From contig JAKVHY010000006.1 of assembly GCA_023284085.1 (NCBI GenBank), positions 101,825 to 165,824 of the forward strand: a DNA stretch of 64,000 bases. The letters run 5' to 3'. Made by a program: the position numbers and the translations under genes. This DNA is from Shewanella benthica. GTDB lineage: Bacteria > Pseudomonadota > Gammaproteobacteria > Enterobacterales > Shewanellaceae. This document shows, piece after piece, positions 16,131 through 25,743 of this stretch; the stretch's first letter is position 1, and every line of letters starts with the position of its first letter. The notes below the pieces were generated by a model that had not been told where the DNA came from, made no database searches, and saw nothing but the letters and a program-made list of their open reading frames with translations.

Positions 16131-18200
16131 ATGAAGAGACAGTTGAACGTCGTTAAAAAGGCCATGGCCTTGTCAATAGGCTTGCTGAGTGTTGCAGCGC
16201 ATGCAAGTGACACCTTAACCGCAGAAGAGGTGATTGGCTTACAACAAGTTGCTCAGGCGCAAGTTAGCCCATCGGGTGATCATGTGGCCTTTACCCGTTA
16301 TGTTCCCCGTGAACTTTACAAAGAAGAGAATGGCTTGCACTGGGCTGAGCTGTATCTCGTCGATGACAAGGGGGTCGAGCGTCCTTATATCACGGGTCAA
16401 GTGACGGTGAATAACATTCAGTGGTCTGCCGATGGCAGCCTGATCTATTTCCTTGCCAAGATGGGCGAAGATAAGCACACCTCGCTGTACCAGATCCCCT
16501 TTAACGGTGGTCAGGCGCAAAAGACCTTAGGGCTGAAAGAGACGGATCTTGCTAGCTATGCCTTAAGTCATGACGGCAAGCAGATCGCCATCATTGCCAA
16601 GCCTGCTAAAGATAAAAGCGTTAAAGATCTTAAAAAACTCGGTTTTATGGCCGAAGTTTACGAAGAGAATCTGGAGAACAAGCAGCTGTTCGTGATTGAC
16701 TTGGCGGTGAGCGATAAGCCACTCACGCCAATTGCCTGGAACATCGCAGATTATGTCTCGGATGTGCAGTGGTCAGCTAATGGCTCGCAGCTGTTAGTGA
16801 AAACTCAGCCAACAGCCTTGATCGATGATCAGTACATGAAGTCACAGTGGCATATCGTCAATGTGGCGAGCCAGAAGCTGGTTACCTCATTTATTACTCA
16901 AGGTAAGTTAGGGGGTGCAGAGTTTTCTCATGATGGTCAGTATGTCGCCATTCTAGGTGCAGAAGATATGCACGACCCAGCTGCTGGCCGTCTATATCTT
17001 GCGGAAACTAAAACGGGCAAGATCAGTGAGTGGCTGCCAAATCACTTAGGTCATGTGAGTGATTTTGAGTGGAAAAATGATAAAAGCGAGCTCTATTTTA
17101 TCACCAATATCGACACCGACTCTGTGCTTGGCTTAATCAAGCCAGGCAGCAATGATTACAAGGTGGTGGTTAAAGCGGGTAAGTTTATCGCTTCACAGTT
17201 GAGTATCTCAGATTCTGATAAGACCATCGCACTAAGAGCGAATACGGCACTACATCCGAACGAAGTCTACATGCTCAGAGGCAGTAAGCATAAGGCGACG
17301 CGCTTGAGTAACTCGAACACTTGGCTTGATGACAAGCGTCTCGCTAAACAAGAATCTATCTCCTTCAAGGCTAAAGATGGCGTCGAGGTTTCTGGTGTAC
17401 TTATCTACCCACTCGATTATAACAAGGGGCAGCGTTATCCGCTTATCATGTCCGTTCACGGCGGCCCTGAAAGCCATGATAAAGACGGTTGGTTGACCAA
17501 TTACTCACGTCCTGGTCAGCTGGGTGCGACCCAAGGGTACGCCGTCTTCTATCCGAACTACCGTGGTAGTACAGGCAAGGGCGTCGATTATTCTAAGCTT
17601 GGTCAGAATGATTATGCGGGTAAAGAGTTCGATGACTTAGTCGAGTTTAAAGACCATTTAGTTAATATGGGCTTAGTCGATAGCAAGAAGGTCGGTATTA
17701 CCGGTGGTTCATACGGTGGGTATGCCTCGGCTTGGGCGGCGACTAAACTGACTAAGCATTTCGCTGCCAGCGTCATGTTTGTCGGTGTGACCAACCAGCT
17801 ATCTAAGTTTGGTACGACGGATATCTCAAACGAGATGCATCTGGTTCACGCACGATCTTACCCTTGGGATAAGTGGCAGTGGTACCTGGAACGCAGCCCA
17901 ATCTACTGGGCGGGTCAGTCTGAAACGCCACTGCTTATTATGCATGGTAAGGATGATCCTAGGGTTCACCCGGCTCAGTCCATGGAGCTATACCGCTACA
18001 TGAAAGTGCAGGGCAAGGTTGTACGTCTGGTGTATTACCCGGGTGAAGGCCATGGTAACCGCAAGGCTGCCGCTCAGTATGACTATCACCTGCGCCTGAT
18101 GCGTTGGATGGACCATTACTTGAAGAATGACGGTAAAGAGATGCCAGCGAATGAGTTAGACCATAAAGCTAATCTCGAGGCTGTTAAGAAGGACGCTTAA
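16131..18200 (+). CDS. Secreted S9-family prolyl oligopeptidase-type peptidase
   Basis: 689 residues from the ATG at 16131, which follows GGAG and gives a clean signal peptide ending AAHAS; an upstream TTG at 16113 is less likely. The N-terminal two thirds form a beta-propeller (repeated SxDG…I motifs). The C-terminal alpha/beta hydrolase has the catalytic set: Ser527 in GGSYGG, Asp608/609 in HGKDDPRVHP and His641 in GEGHGN. Such enzymes (dipeptidyl/acylaminoacyl peptidases) trim peptides in the periplasm or outside. Monocistronic, with a strong terminator behind it. Confidence 0.92.
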   Translation: MKRQLNVVKKAMALSIGLLSVAAHASDTLTAEEVIGLQQVAQAQVSPSGDHVAFTRYVPRELYKEENGLHWAELYLVDDKGVERPYITGQVTVNNIQWSADGSLIYFLAKMGEDKHTSLYQIPFNGGQAQKTLGLKETDLASYALSHDGKQIAIIAKPAKDKSVKDLKKLGFMAEVYEENLENKQLFVIDLAVSDKPLTPIAWNIADYVSDVQWSANGSQLLVKTQPTALIDDQYMKSQWHIVNVASQKLVTSFITQGKLGGAEFSHDGQYVAILGAEDMHDPAAGRLYLAETKTGKISEWLPNHLGHVSDFEWKNDKSELYFITNIDTDSVLGLIKPGSNDYKVVVKAGKFIASQLSISDSDKTIALRANTALHPNEVYMLRGSKHKATRLSNSNTWLDDKRLAKQESISFKAKDGVEVSGVLIYPLDYNKGQRYPLIMSVHGGPESHDKDGWLTNYSRPGQLGATQGYAVFYPNYRGSTGKGVDYSKLGQNDYAGKEFDDLVEFKDHLVNMGLVDSKKVGITGGSYGGYASAWAATKLTKHFAASVMFVGVTNQLSKFGTTDISNEMHLVHARSYPWDKWQWYLERSPIYWAGQSETPLLIMHGKDDPRVHPAQSMELYRYMKVQGKVVRLVYYPGEGHGNRKAAAQYDYHLRLMRWMDHYLKNDGKEMPANELDHKANLEAVKKDA

Positions 18201-18227
18201 TTCCATCATTGCTTAGCGCTAACAAAT

Positions 18228-18258
18228 AAAAACGCCTGAGCATGCTCGGGCGTTTTTT
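18228..18258 (+). terminator. Intrinsic terminator of the S9 peptidase gene
   Basis: Twelve-base arms AAACGCCTGAGC / GCTCGGGCGTTT (one G-T pair) followed by a T-run. Confidence 0.9.
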
Positions 18259-18292
18259 GTTTATTCATCGCTGTGATTATGGAACAGAGTCA

Positions 18293-18556
18293 TTAACGCC
18301 TTATCAGGTAACGAATATGTGGACCATTTTGTTCGATGCTGAGCATGGTATAGCCATGGTTTTTTGCATCCGGTGGAATATTATTGATAGATTGCCCACA
18401 ATCGGTCACCACCTCAAGTATCTCGCCCTTTTTAAGTGACTCCATGGCTTCAAGCGTTGCGACGGCTGGATAGGGGCAAGACTCACCAAATATTTCTAAA
18501 TTATAATCGGGAGTAATGTTAGCAGTATCTAGTTGTGGATCAGTTTGAGCAGTCAT
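18293..18556 (-). CDS. TusA-family sulfurtransferase-like protein (YedE partner)
   Basis: 87 residues. The TusA/YedF/SirA-like fold is marked by ESCPYPAVATLEAM with the conserved Cys27, and by the later VVTDCGQS. Family members carry sulfur (or possibly selenium) as a persulfide. Its start overlaps the stop of the transporter gene by four bases (ATGA), so the two are co-translated. It corresponds in position and size to E. coli yedF beside yedE. The exact cargo is unknown. Confidence 0.88.
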   Translation of the reverse strand: MTAQTDPQLDTANITPDYNLEIFGESCPYPAVATLEAMESLKKGEILEVVTDCGQSINNIPPDAKNHGYTMLSIEQNGPHIRYLIRR

Positions 18557-19824
18557 ACAGGCTCCTTGGCTAATGCTGTATTAGCTTTGGTTAAATTAGT
18601 TTCAATTGTATTAAAGTGCTCGTTTTGGGTTTGGTGCCCCTTGTTGCGGGCGCGTCGGGCGAAAAAACGCTTCTCCCAGAAAAGCACAAAGGCGAAACTG
18701 ATGGCTAACATCAAATAGGTCAGCAACAGGCCACCAATATTACCAAATTGGTTAAGAATATTTATCTTGTCCCAGCTCGTTGCCAAAGGCTCGGCGATAT
18801 CCTCCCACAGATAGGCTAATATCGTTGCACCTATTATGTTACCTGCGCCCACCCACCAGAAGTGAACTTGCCCCTCAACGGCGCGGTACATCCAGCCGGT
18901 CTCACAACCGCCAGCGATCACTATGCCAAAGCCAAATAGTAGCCCGCCAATGATGGCGTTAGGACCAGCCCATAAGATCTTAGGAGACATACCCAGTTGC
19001 AGGTAGCTGTAAATCCCTATGGTACTGACTGCCATGCCGATAATAATCGCCTTGGCCATATGGGTTCGGCCGGTGATCCACATATCGCGAAAGGCTGAGG
19101 TGAAACAGATTTGAGCACGCTCAATCAATAGACCAAAGGCGAGTCCAAACAGCAGGGCAAAGCCCAGACGTGGAGAATCAAACATCAGAAACATTGAGCT
19201 GGCAAGGGCGCCGAAGAAGACCAAGATACCTAAGACAAAGTGACGTCGAGTGCGGCTAGTATTTTGACTAAGTTTGGTTGGTTTTGAGACCTTTTTCAGC
19301 TTAATAGGGGTCCTGAAAAATGGCATTAAGCTCACTCTGGCGCCAAAATAGGAACCAATAGCGGTGGCAATAAGAAAGAACCAGGCATGCAGTGAAAACT
19401 GTGGAATACCGGTAAACAGTGCACCTAAGTTACAGCCCATCGCAAGCCGCGCTCCAAAACCTGCGATAATGCCGCCAATAAGTGCCTGCATTATCCTTAT
19501 TCGATTTTTCGGCATGCGCAGTTTGACATTATTAGCCCAAAGCGCTGCGGCAAAACAGCCTGCAAACATCCCCATAATCATCACACCACCTACACGATCC
19601 AGCGGTGTCCCCTCGAGTTTTATCAACTGAAAGTACTGCCACTTCTCAGGCTCAAAACCTAGTATCTGCAATAGGTGACCACCCCAGCGGGTGAACTCAC
19701 CGGTGACAGCCCAAGTGGAGCCTGTTAGTCCAAAAAAGTAGACTGATAAAACTCCCATGGCGATCACCGCCGGAGTGGGTGACCAAAACCGGATCAGGTA
19801 TTGCTCTTTAAATGTGTGCCACAT
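18553..19824 (-). CDS. yedE: YedE/YeeE-family membrane transporter (selenium or thiosulfate type)
   Basis: 423 residues from ATG 19824 (ribosome site TTGAGG, seven bases). A longer frame reaches 19932 but the E. coli YedE alignment starts here (WHTFKEQYLIRFWSP…PAVI). About ten transmembrane segments; conserved MGCNLGALFTGI, RAQICFTSAFRDMWITGRTHMAKAI and GGCETGWMYRAVEGQVHFWW contain the cysteines that line the YeeE-type channel. Close to the YedE/FdhT group linked to selenium metabolism; YeeE relatives import thiosulfate. Paired with a TusA-like protein, as usual. Confidence 0.9.
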   Translation of the reverse strand: MWHTFKEQYLIRFWSPTPAVIAMGVLSVYFFGLTGSTWAVTGEFTRWGGHLLQILGFEPEKWQYFQLIKLEGTPLDRVGGVMIMGMFAGCFAAALWANNVKLRMPKNRIRIMQALIGGIIAGFGARLAMGCNLGALFTGIPQFSLHAWFFLIATAIGSYFGARVSLMPFFRTPIKLKKVSKPTKLSQNTSRTRRHFVLGILVFFGALASSMFLMFDSPRLGFALLFGLAFGLLIERAQICFTSAFRDMWITGRTHMAKAIIIGMAVSTIGIYSYLQLGMSPKILWAGPNAIIGGLLFGFGIVIAGGCETGWMYRAVEGQVHFWWVGAGNIIGATILAYLWEDIAEPLATSWDKINILNQFGNIGGLLLTYLMLAISFAFVLFWEKRFFARRARNKGHQTQNEHFNTIETNLTKANTALAKEPV

Positions 19825-20108
19825 AGTTAACCTCAAAATTGTTAGACCGGAAAAGAGAGAAATGCAGATAATGTAAAGCGTTATTGTCAACGTTTGGATT
19901 AACTCTCCCGATGCTTGTTCTCTGTCTGACAAAAGGTCTGTATGAGATCGTTTCCCGCAAACAGGCGTTATTGAGTCGCTGTTACCGGGTGATTGAAGTA
20001 GAAATATCTTGAATGATCGAGGGGATCTAGGCTGAGATTTTCTGAGTTTGGGTTAATGGTTAATGCTGTGATCTGTTAAATACAAATGACTCACAATTCA
20101 CTTTGTAG

Positions 20109-20152
20109 AGTATATGCATTAAATCAATGGGGTATATGTGATTGAGGTCACG
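20109..20152 (-). promoter_or_regulatory. CRP-type site and -10 box for yedE
   Basis: TGTGA-TTGAGG-TCACG (20137-20152) matches the CRP consensus at 9 of 10 positions. On the minus strand a TATACT -10 box (20109-20114) sits about 33 bases from its centre, the spacing of a class II CRP-activated promoter. The start of transcription would be near 20103, giving a ~280-base leader before yedE. The gap 19825-20323 otherwise holds only the trp terminator. Confidence 0.5.
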
Positions 20153-20246
20153 TTGACTCGATTCTAAATGTGCTGTCGCTAGCAGTTTCTTCTATGTGTG
20201 ATCGGCATATCGCTTATGAAGGGAGGTTGGGACAAGATAACCAAAT

Positions 20247-20278
20247 AGAAAAGGCGCCAATCTTTACAACTGGCGCCA
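20247..20278 (-). terminator. Terminator of the trp operon
   Basis: On the minus strand GGCGCCA, an 11-base loop and TGGCGCC are followed by TTTTCTATTT. Confidence 0.88.
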
Positions 20279-20323
20279 CGTAATACCTATCAGTAATTAA
20301 CTAGTCCTAAGTCAGTATTAAGG

Positions 20324-21142
20324 CTAGGTCGCCGCCTTCATATTACGGGTAAACTCACCTAGTTTCGCTAACAGTGCGGTTTCATCATCTTTATTGGCTG
20401 CGATGATCTTCACTACCGCCGAGCCAGAGATAATACCGGCTGCGCCTGCTTCTATGGCGGCTGTTACTTGCGCAGGCTCTGCAATACCGAACCCCAGCAG
20501 TGGCGGCGCACCGTTAAACTCTTTGAGGCGAGATAAGATCTCACCGATTGGCATACCAGCTTTCGATTCTGTACCTGTGACGCCGGCGCGTGAAAGTAAG
20601 TAAGTGTAGCCTTCGCCTTTCTCACTCACCATTTTTAGCGTGTCACGATCGGCATTGGGTGGTGCGATAAAGATAGGTGCGACATTGTGGGCCTTGGCCG
20701 AAGCGATAAAGGGCTCGGCTTCCTCTACCGGCACATCGGCGATAAGCACCGAGTCTACGCCAGCGGCCTGGGCCTTAGCGTAGAAGGTATCGATACTCTT
20801 GGTATAAACCAAGTTCGCATAGAGCAAGAGGCCGATGGGCAGATCTGGGTACTTGGCGCGAATGACAGTGAGCATCTCAAAACACTGAGTCGGCGTGGTG
20901 CCGGCGGCGAGTGAGCGCAGGTTGGCGCCTTGGATGACCGGGCCATCGGCCAATGGATCTGAGAAGGGGAACCCCAGCTCAAGGGCATCGGCACCATTTT
21001 CGACTAAACAGTCGATGATCTTCAGTGATAGCTCAGGGCTTGGATCGCCTAAGGTCACGAATGGCACAAACGCGCCCTGATTTTTTTCTTTCAATGCGGC
21101 AAATACTGCCTGGTAACGGCCTGCTTGTTTAGATTCGGTCAT
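20324..21142 (-). CDS. trpA: Tryptophan synthase alpha subunit
   Basis: 272 residues from ATG 21142, preceded by AGGAG at seven bases; a longer frame to 21181 lacks support. TrpA cleaves indole-3-glycerol phosphate and channels indole to TrpB. The catalytic Glu region [12 protein letters not shown], the [14 protein letters not shown] loop with the catalytic Asp, and [10 protein letters not shown] near the end are present. It overlaps the trpB end by 14 bases, fitting subunit co-translation. Last gene of the operon. Confidence 0.97.
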   Translation of the reverse strand: MTESKQAGRYQAVFAALKEKNQGAFVPFVTLGDPSPELSLKIIDCLVENGADALELGFPFSDPLADGPVIQGANLRSLAAGTTPTQCFEMLTVIRAKYPDLPIGLLLYANLVYTKSIDTFYAKAQAAGVDSVLIADVPVEEAEPFIASAKAHNVAPIFIAPPNADRDTLKMVSEKGEGYTYLLSRAGVTGTESKAGMPIGEILSRLKEFNGAPPLLGFGIAEPAQVTAAIEAGAAGIISGSAVVKIIAANKDDETALLAKLGEFTRNMKAAT

Positions 21143-22373
21143 CGCCGCTCTCCTCTCTTTGCTGCGCTTTCTCGCTTTCATTTTGTTGCGCTTTTTCTCG
21201 CTCTTCCAGAATATCAGCGACGGTGAAGATATCTTTATCGCCTCGGCCCGATAGGTTCACCACTAAGATGGTTTCCTTGGTGGCTTTTTCTGCCAGCTTG
21301 AGTGCATACGCTATGGCGTGTGATGACTCCAGCGCCGGGATAATCCCTTCACAACGAGCCAGTAACTGGAAGGCGTCCAGCGCCTCATCATCGGTTGCCG
21401 ACTCATAAGTCGCGCGGCCAGTAGCGGCAAGGTGAGCATGCTGAGGACCCACAGATGGGAAGTCTAGCCCCGCCGAGACCGAATATGACTCCTGGATCTG
21501 ACCTTCGCTGTCTTGCATCAAGGGCGCTTTCATGCCGAAGAAGATGCCTGTCTTGCCGTGTTTCAGTGGCGCGCCATGCATGGAGGTATGAAGGCCAAGA
21601 CCCGCAGGCTCGACACCGATAAGTTGTACACTTTCCTCGTCGATAAAGTCGGCGAACATGCCGATGGCGTTCGAGCCGCCACCGACACAGGCGATAACTG
21701 CGTCGGGCAGACAACCTTCACGTTCAAACAGCTGCCTCTTGGTCTCTTCGCCGATCATGCGCTGAAATTCACGCACGATAGTGGGGAAGGGATGCGGACC
21801 GGCAGCCGTTCCCAGCAGATAGTGGGCTTTTTCATAGCTGCCTGACCAGTCGCGCATGGCTTCGTTACAGGCATCTTTAAGGGTCGATGAACCTGAGGTG
21901 ACGGGAATGACTTCCGCGCCCATCAGCTTCATTCTAAAGACGTTAGGAGATTGGCGTTCTATGTCTTTGGCACCCATGTACACCTTACACTTAAGGCCTA
22001 ATAGGGCACAGGCGAGAGCGGTTGCAACGCCGTGTTGACCCGCGCCAGTTTCGGCGATGATCTCTTTCTTGCCCATGCGCTTGGCAAGCAGGGCCTGACC
22101 CAAAACCTGATTGGTCTTGTGAGCACCGCCGTGAAGCAGATCTTCACGTTTAAGGTAGATTTTTACCAGGGGATTGGGACTCAAGTTACGGGTCAAGGTC
22201 AGCGCCGTCGGGCGACCGGCATAGTTTTTCAACAGGTCGCTGAATTCGGCTTGAAAGGCCTCATCTTCTTGCGCTTCAATAAACGCCGTTTCGAGCTGTT
22301 TCAGTGCCGGCACCAATATCTGCGGTACGAACATACCGCCATATTCGCCGAAGTAAGGGTCGAGTTTAGTCAT
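21129..22373 (-). CDS. trpB: Tryptophan synthase beta subunit
   Basis: 414 residues. PLP enzyme that joins indole and serine; the PLP lysine is Lys86 in [10 protein letters not shown], and the phosphate-binding [10 protein letters not shown] loop is intact. The C-terminus is extended by ~15 polar residues ([14 protein letters not shown]) beyond the usual ~397, caused by a near-duplicated EKAQQ stretch. A 199-base gap with a long palindrome separates it from trpC/F, unusually wide for this operon. Confidence 0.97.
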   Translation of the reverse strand: MTKLDPYFGEYGGMFVPQILVPALKQLETAFIEAQEDEAFQAEFSDLLKNYAGRPTALTLTRNLSPNPLVKIYLKREDLLHGGAHKTNQVLGQALLAKRMGKKEIIAETGAGQHGVATALACALLGLKCKVYMGAKDIERQSPNVFRMKLMGAEVIPVTSGSSTLKDACNEAMRDWSGSYEKAHYLLGTAAGPHPFPTIVREFQRMIGEETKRQLFEREGCLPDAVIACVGGGSNAIGMFADFIDEESVQLIGVEPAGLGLHTSMHGAPLKHGKTGIFFGMKAPLMQDSEGQIQESYSVSAGLDFPSVGPQHAHLAATGRATYESATDDEALDAFQLLARCEGIIPALESSHAIAYALKLAEKATKETILVVNLSGRGDKDIFTVADILEEREKAQQNESEKAQQREESGDDRI

Positions 22374-22413
22374 AGTGTTATCCTAATGTGTTGTTCAGCG
22401 AGTAGTACTTGCT

Positions 22414-22491
22414 ATTGAGTATGATCTTGTTGTCGCGTGTGCTCATTTGTAAGTACAAACTCCGCGCACGCTCCTAAACCTCATACTCAAT
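22414..22491. repeat. Nested 78-bp inverted repeat between trpC/F and trpB
   Basis: Outer arms ATTGAGTATGA (22414-22424) and TCATACTCAAT (22481-22491) are perfect complements. Inside, GCGTGTGC and GCGCACGC nearly pair, and TTGTA / TACAA close a small loop. The whole can fold as one long hairpin in the trp mRNA. It resembles an inserted small palindromic element (MITE- or REP-like) rather than a terminator, since no T-run follows. Confidence 0.6.
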
Positions 22492-22572
22492 TTCTGCGTT
22501 CTACACGCCGACTATAATTTCAAAGTTTAATCTGATAAATAATCTTAAAGTTCAATACATTAATACTGTCTG

Positions 22573-24063
22573 TTAGTACTGTCTGAGTGCGCTAAATGTG
22601 GCGGCGATCTTCTGATGATCTTTCACCCCGGGTGCGCTCTCCAGGCCTGAATTGAAATCCAGGCCGTAAAATCCTTGTTTGCTCGCGTCACTGGCATTGT
22701 CTGCATCTAAGCCGCCGGCGAGCATGGCGTCTTGTTTATTAGGCAGGGACTGTTGCCAGTCGAAGCTAAGGCCGGTGCCACCAAATTGTGCGCCAGCAGC
22801 CTTGCTGCTTTTGCTGTCGAACAAGATGCGATCGGCGTTCGTTGGTATCGATAATTCGGCATTAGCTTCAGTGACATCGACTGCGGCATTCACCGCCACG
22901 GCTTTCCAGATTTTCGCTTGGCTGCCCGCGGCTGCTAAGGCGCTTCGCACTTGGGTGATATCATACTCAGACTCATTGCCGTGAAGCTGAACCGCAAACA
23001 GCTCGAGGGACGACGCGAGTTCGGCGATCATCTTAGCTGACTCGTTAACAAATACGCCGACAAAATTGAGCAGCTTACCCGAGGCTCGATGCGCCGCTAG
23101 CAGAGACTTAGCCTTGTCTGGCGTGATATAGCGAGGAGACTTTTCGGCGAAGATGAGTCCGCCATAGATGGCGCCAGCATCGGCGACGGCATTTGCATCT
23201 TCAACCGATGTGAGGCCGCAGACCTTGTTGTGGCCGAGCGTCAATGTACGACAAGCTAGGTCTAAGTCATCGGCTGCCATCAATGAGCTGCCGACCAGGA
23301 AGCCATCGACCAGTGGACTCAGGCGGCGAACTTGCGCCTGATTGTAGATCCCTGACTCGCTGATCACCACGCGATCCGCCGGGATACGTGGTGCGAGTTC
23401 CTCTGTGGTGGCCAAGTCGGTAGACAAGTCGCGCAGGTTGCGGTTATTGATGCCTATGATGTTGGCATCGAGTGCAATAGCGCGTTCGAGCTCGGCTTCA
23501 TTGCTCACTTCTGTGAGTATGTCGAGCTGGTACTTGGCAGCCTCAAAGGCTAGCGCACGGTATTGGTCATCATCGAGTACAGACAACATCAATAGAATGG
23601 CATCTGCGCCTTGGTGAGCGGCGAGTTTAACTTGATAGCTATCGACGAAGAAGTCTTTACAGAGAATCGGCTGCTTAACTCGGGCACGAACCTTAGGGAT
23701 ATAGTCCATGTCACCCTGAAAAAACTGCTCGTCGGTGAGCACTGAGATCCCGGCAGCATAGTCATTGTAGACATCGGCAATGGCCTCGACATCGAAATCC
23801 GCGCGGATAAGGCCTTTGGATGGGCTGGCTTTCTTGCACTCGAAGATGAAACCGGCATTGGGCGCGCGTAATGCTTCGAACAAGCTGCGATCCGATATTT
23901 GGGGTTTGAGGCTAGCTTCCGGGAAGCGCAGTTTCAGTGCCTCTATATGCGCAGCTTTAGTAGCGACGATTCTGGTCAATACATTACTGGTTTCAGAAGG
24001 GCTCTGTTGGCTGTCACTGTTTTCTCTATTGTTAGTGTTAATATCTGCTATTGAACTGCTCAC
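22573..24063 (-). CDS. trpC: Bifunctional indole-3-glycerol phosphate synthase / phosphoribosylanthranilate isomerase
   Basis: About 496 residues if it starts at the GTG at 24063, seven bases after AGGAG; ATG 24090 or longer frames would overlap trpD. The N-terminal TrpC domain (FIFECKKASPSKG, …KDFFVDSYQV, NNRNL, ISESGI) is fused to a C-terminal TrpF domain (KVCGLTSVEDAN, FVGVFVN, FGGTGLSFDW, AGGLDADN). The fusion is normal in enteric and related bacteria. It carries out steps 3 and 4 of the branch, between TrpD and TrpBA. Confidence 0.95.
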   Translation of the reverse strand: MSSSIADINTNNRENSDSQQSPSETSNVLTRIVATKAAHIEALKLRFPEASLKPQISDRSLFEALRAPNAGFIFECKKASPSKGLIRADFDVEAIADVYNDYAAGISVLTDEQFFQGDMDYIPKVRARVKQPILCKDFFVDSYQVKLAAHQGADAILLMLSVLDDDQYRALAFEAAKYQLDILTEVSNEAELERAIALDANIIGINNRNLRDLSTDLATTEELAPRIPADRVVISESGIYNQAQVRRLSPLVDGFLVGSSLMAADDLDLACRTLTLGHNKVCGLTSVEDANAVADAGAIYGGLIFAEKSPRYITPDKAKSLLAAHRASGKLLNFVGVFVNESAKMIAELASSLELFAVQLHGNESEYDITQVRSALAAAGSQAKIWKAVAVNAAVDVTEANAELSIPTNADRILFDSKSSKAAGAQFGGTGLSFDWQQSLPNKQDAMLAGGLDADNASDASKQGFYGLDFNSGLESAPGVKDHQKIAATFSALRQY

Positions 24064-24073
24064 GCTATGACTC

Positions 24074-25129
24074 CTAATCTTGTGTTTCATCTGGTTTGGC
24101 TGCTGCACTGGCGCTGGCAAGCTGCTCGAGTAAACGGTAGGCCTTACCACTGGCTAGGGTCTCGAGTGCCAAGGCTGTGCCTGATTTGACTGAGTCACAC
24201 ACACCTGAGATGTAAAGCGCGCAACCTGCGTTGGCGGCAACCGCGTGACTGTGGGCGGTTTGGCCATGCCCTTGCAGTATGGCGCGAGTGAATGTTGCGT
24301 TCTGCTCGGGTGTGCCACCTTCGAGAGCGTTAAGCTCAGCCGGGGTTATGCCTAACTCATCCGGGGTGAGCTGATATTGCTTTATTTCGCCGTCAACCAG
24401 CTCACAGACTAAGGTGTCACCGTGGATGGCCACTTCGTCCAGACCACTGCCATGAACCACCATGGCGCGCTTCATGCCTAATGCCTTCAATACTTCGGCG
24501 ATGGGCTTAACCAGTTCACTGCTGTATACGCCGAGCAAGATGAAATCAGGATGAGATGGATTGATAAGTGGACCGAGTACATTAAACAGGGTGCGGGTCT
24601 TCAGTGCCTGACGCACAGGTACCGCGTGACGCACGCCACCATGATAGTGGGGGGCGAACAAGAAGCACAGGCCGAATTCATCGAGACAATCTCGCGCAGT
24701 TTCTGGCGCCATGGTCAGGTCGATACCGAACTGGGCAAGCAGATCCGATGAACCGGATTTGCTCGAGACACTACGATTACCATGTTTGGCCACCTTGGCG
24801 CCCGCTGCCGCGGCCACGAAGGCTGCGGTAGTGGAGATATTGATGGTGTTGTGGCCATCGCCGCCGGTACCGACGATGTCGACGATGCCGTGAGCGCGTG
24901 TCGCATCACTCGGGGCCGGAAATGGTCTCGCCGCTGCGCGCAGGGCATCGGCCGCACCTGAGATTTCATCGATAGTCTCGCCGCGCATCTTCATGGCGAT
25001 AAGCATGCCGGCCATGGCGACTTGGCTCATCTCACCTTGAATAATGGCGCCAACCAAAGATTTTGCCTCGGCGCGAGTCGCACTTTGGCCTGCATAGAGC
25101 TTATCTAACAGAGGTTGAAGCTGGCTCAT
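24074..25129 (-). CDS. trpD: Anthranilate phosphoribosyltransferase
   Basis: 351 residues. Joins anthranilate with PRPP. The PRPP-binding GTGGDGHNTINIS motif, the KHGNRSVSSKSGSSD loop and the VHGSGLDE motif are all intact. It overlaps trpG by four bases (ATGA) and is a separate gene from trpG, unlike the fused E. coli version. Confidence 0.97.
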   Translation of the reverse strand: MSQLQPLLDKLYAGQSATRAEAKSLVGAIIQGEMSQVAMAGMLIAMKMRGETIDEISGAADALRAAARPFPAPSDATRAHGIVDIVGTGGDGHNTINISTTAAFVAAAAGAKVAKHGNRSVSSKSGSSDLLAQFGIDLTMAPETARDCLDEFGLCFLFAPHYHGGVRHAVPVRQALKTRTLFNVLGPLINPSHPDFILLGVYSSELVKPIAEVLKALGMKRAMVVHGSGLDEVAIHGDTLVCELVDGEIKQYQLTPDELGITPAELNALEGGTPEQNATFTRAILQGHGQTAHSHAVAANAGCALYISGVCDSVKSGTALALETLASGKAYRLLEQLASASAAAKPDETQD

Positions 25130-25743
25130 TGTGCATCTCCTGTTTTTGTTGAGGTACTGGTACCTTCATGGGTTAAGTAGTTCAGGGTTTGCGTTAACAG
25201 TTGGCTGCCGAGTGTGGTTAAAATTGACTCAGGGTGAAATTGAAAACCGACTGCTTTATGACGCTTATGGGAGATAGCCATGGGCATCTCTTCGGTTGTG
25301 GCTATCACCTCGAGGCAATCGGGCACTTGGGTTGCCACTAAACTGTGATAACGGGCGACAGGCAGTGGCGAGGGCAGGCCGGCAAAGATACCGACTGCTT
25401 CGTGGAAGGTCGGGCTTGCTTTGCCGTGAACCACCTGTGGGGCGCGCTCTACTTTTCCGCCGTAGTGCTCAACCATGGCCTGATGACCGAGACAAATGCC
25501 CAGCATAGGCACCTTACCGGCAAGTTTGGCGATAAGCGCCATGAGGCAGCCCGCTTCATGGGGCGCGCCGGGTCCGGGCGAGAGTACCAGGGTCGCCTTG
25601 TCTGCTTCGTTTAGCAGTTTTTCTGCGATAAAGTCTGCGCTGAGATCGTTACGATAGATAACCACCTCGAAGCCTAAGCTTCTGAATTGATCCACCAGGT
25701 TGTAGGTGAACGAATCGAAATTGTCTAACAGGTAAATTTTCAT
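25126..25743 (-). CDS. trpG: Anthranilate synthase glutamine amidotransferase subunit
   Basis: 205 residues. Class I amidotransferase: nucleophile Cys in GICLGHQAM, His and Glu in FQFHPESIL, oxyanion loop SPGPGAP. It supplies ammonia to TrpE. Overlaps trpE by four bases and trpD by four, showing tight coupling. Confidence 0.97.
   Translation of the reverse strand: MKIYLLDNFDSFTYNLVDQFRSLGFEVVIYRNDLSADFIAEKLLNEADKATLVLSPGPGAPHEAGCLMALIAKLAGKVPMLGICLGHQAMVEHYGGKVERAPQVVHGKASPTFHEAVGIFAGLPSPLPVARYHSLVATQVPDCLEVIATTEEMPMAISHKRHKAVGFQFHPESILTTLGSQLLTQTLNYLTHEGTSTSTKTGDAQ

Noticed and set aside
19825..19932. 36-residue N-terminal extension of yedE
   Set aside because: The ATG at 19824 has a strong GAGG site and matches the start of E. 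coli YedE; the extension has no support.
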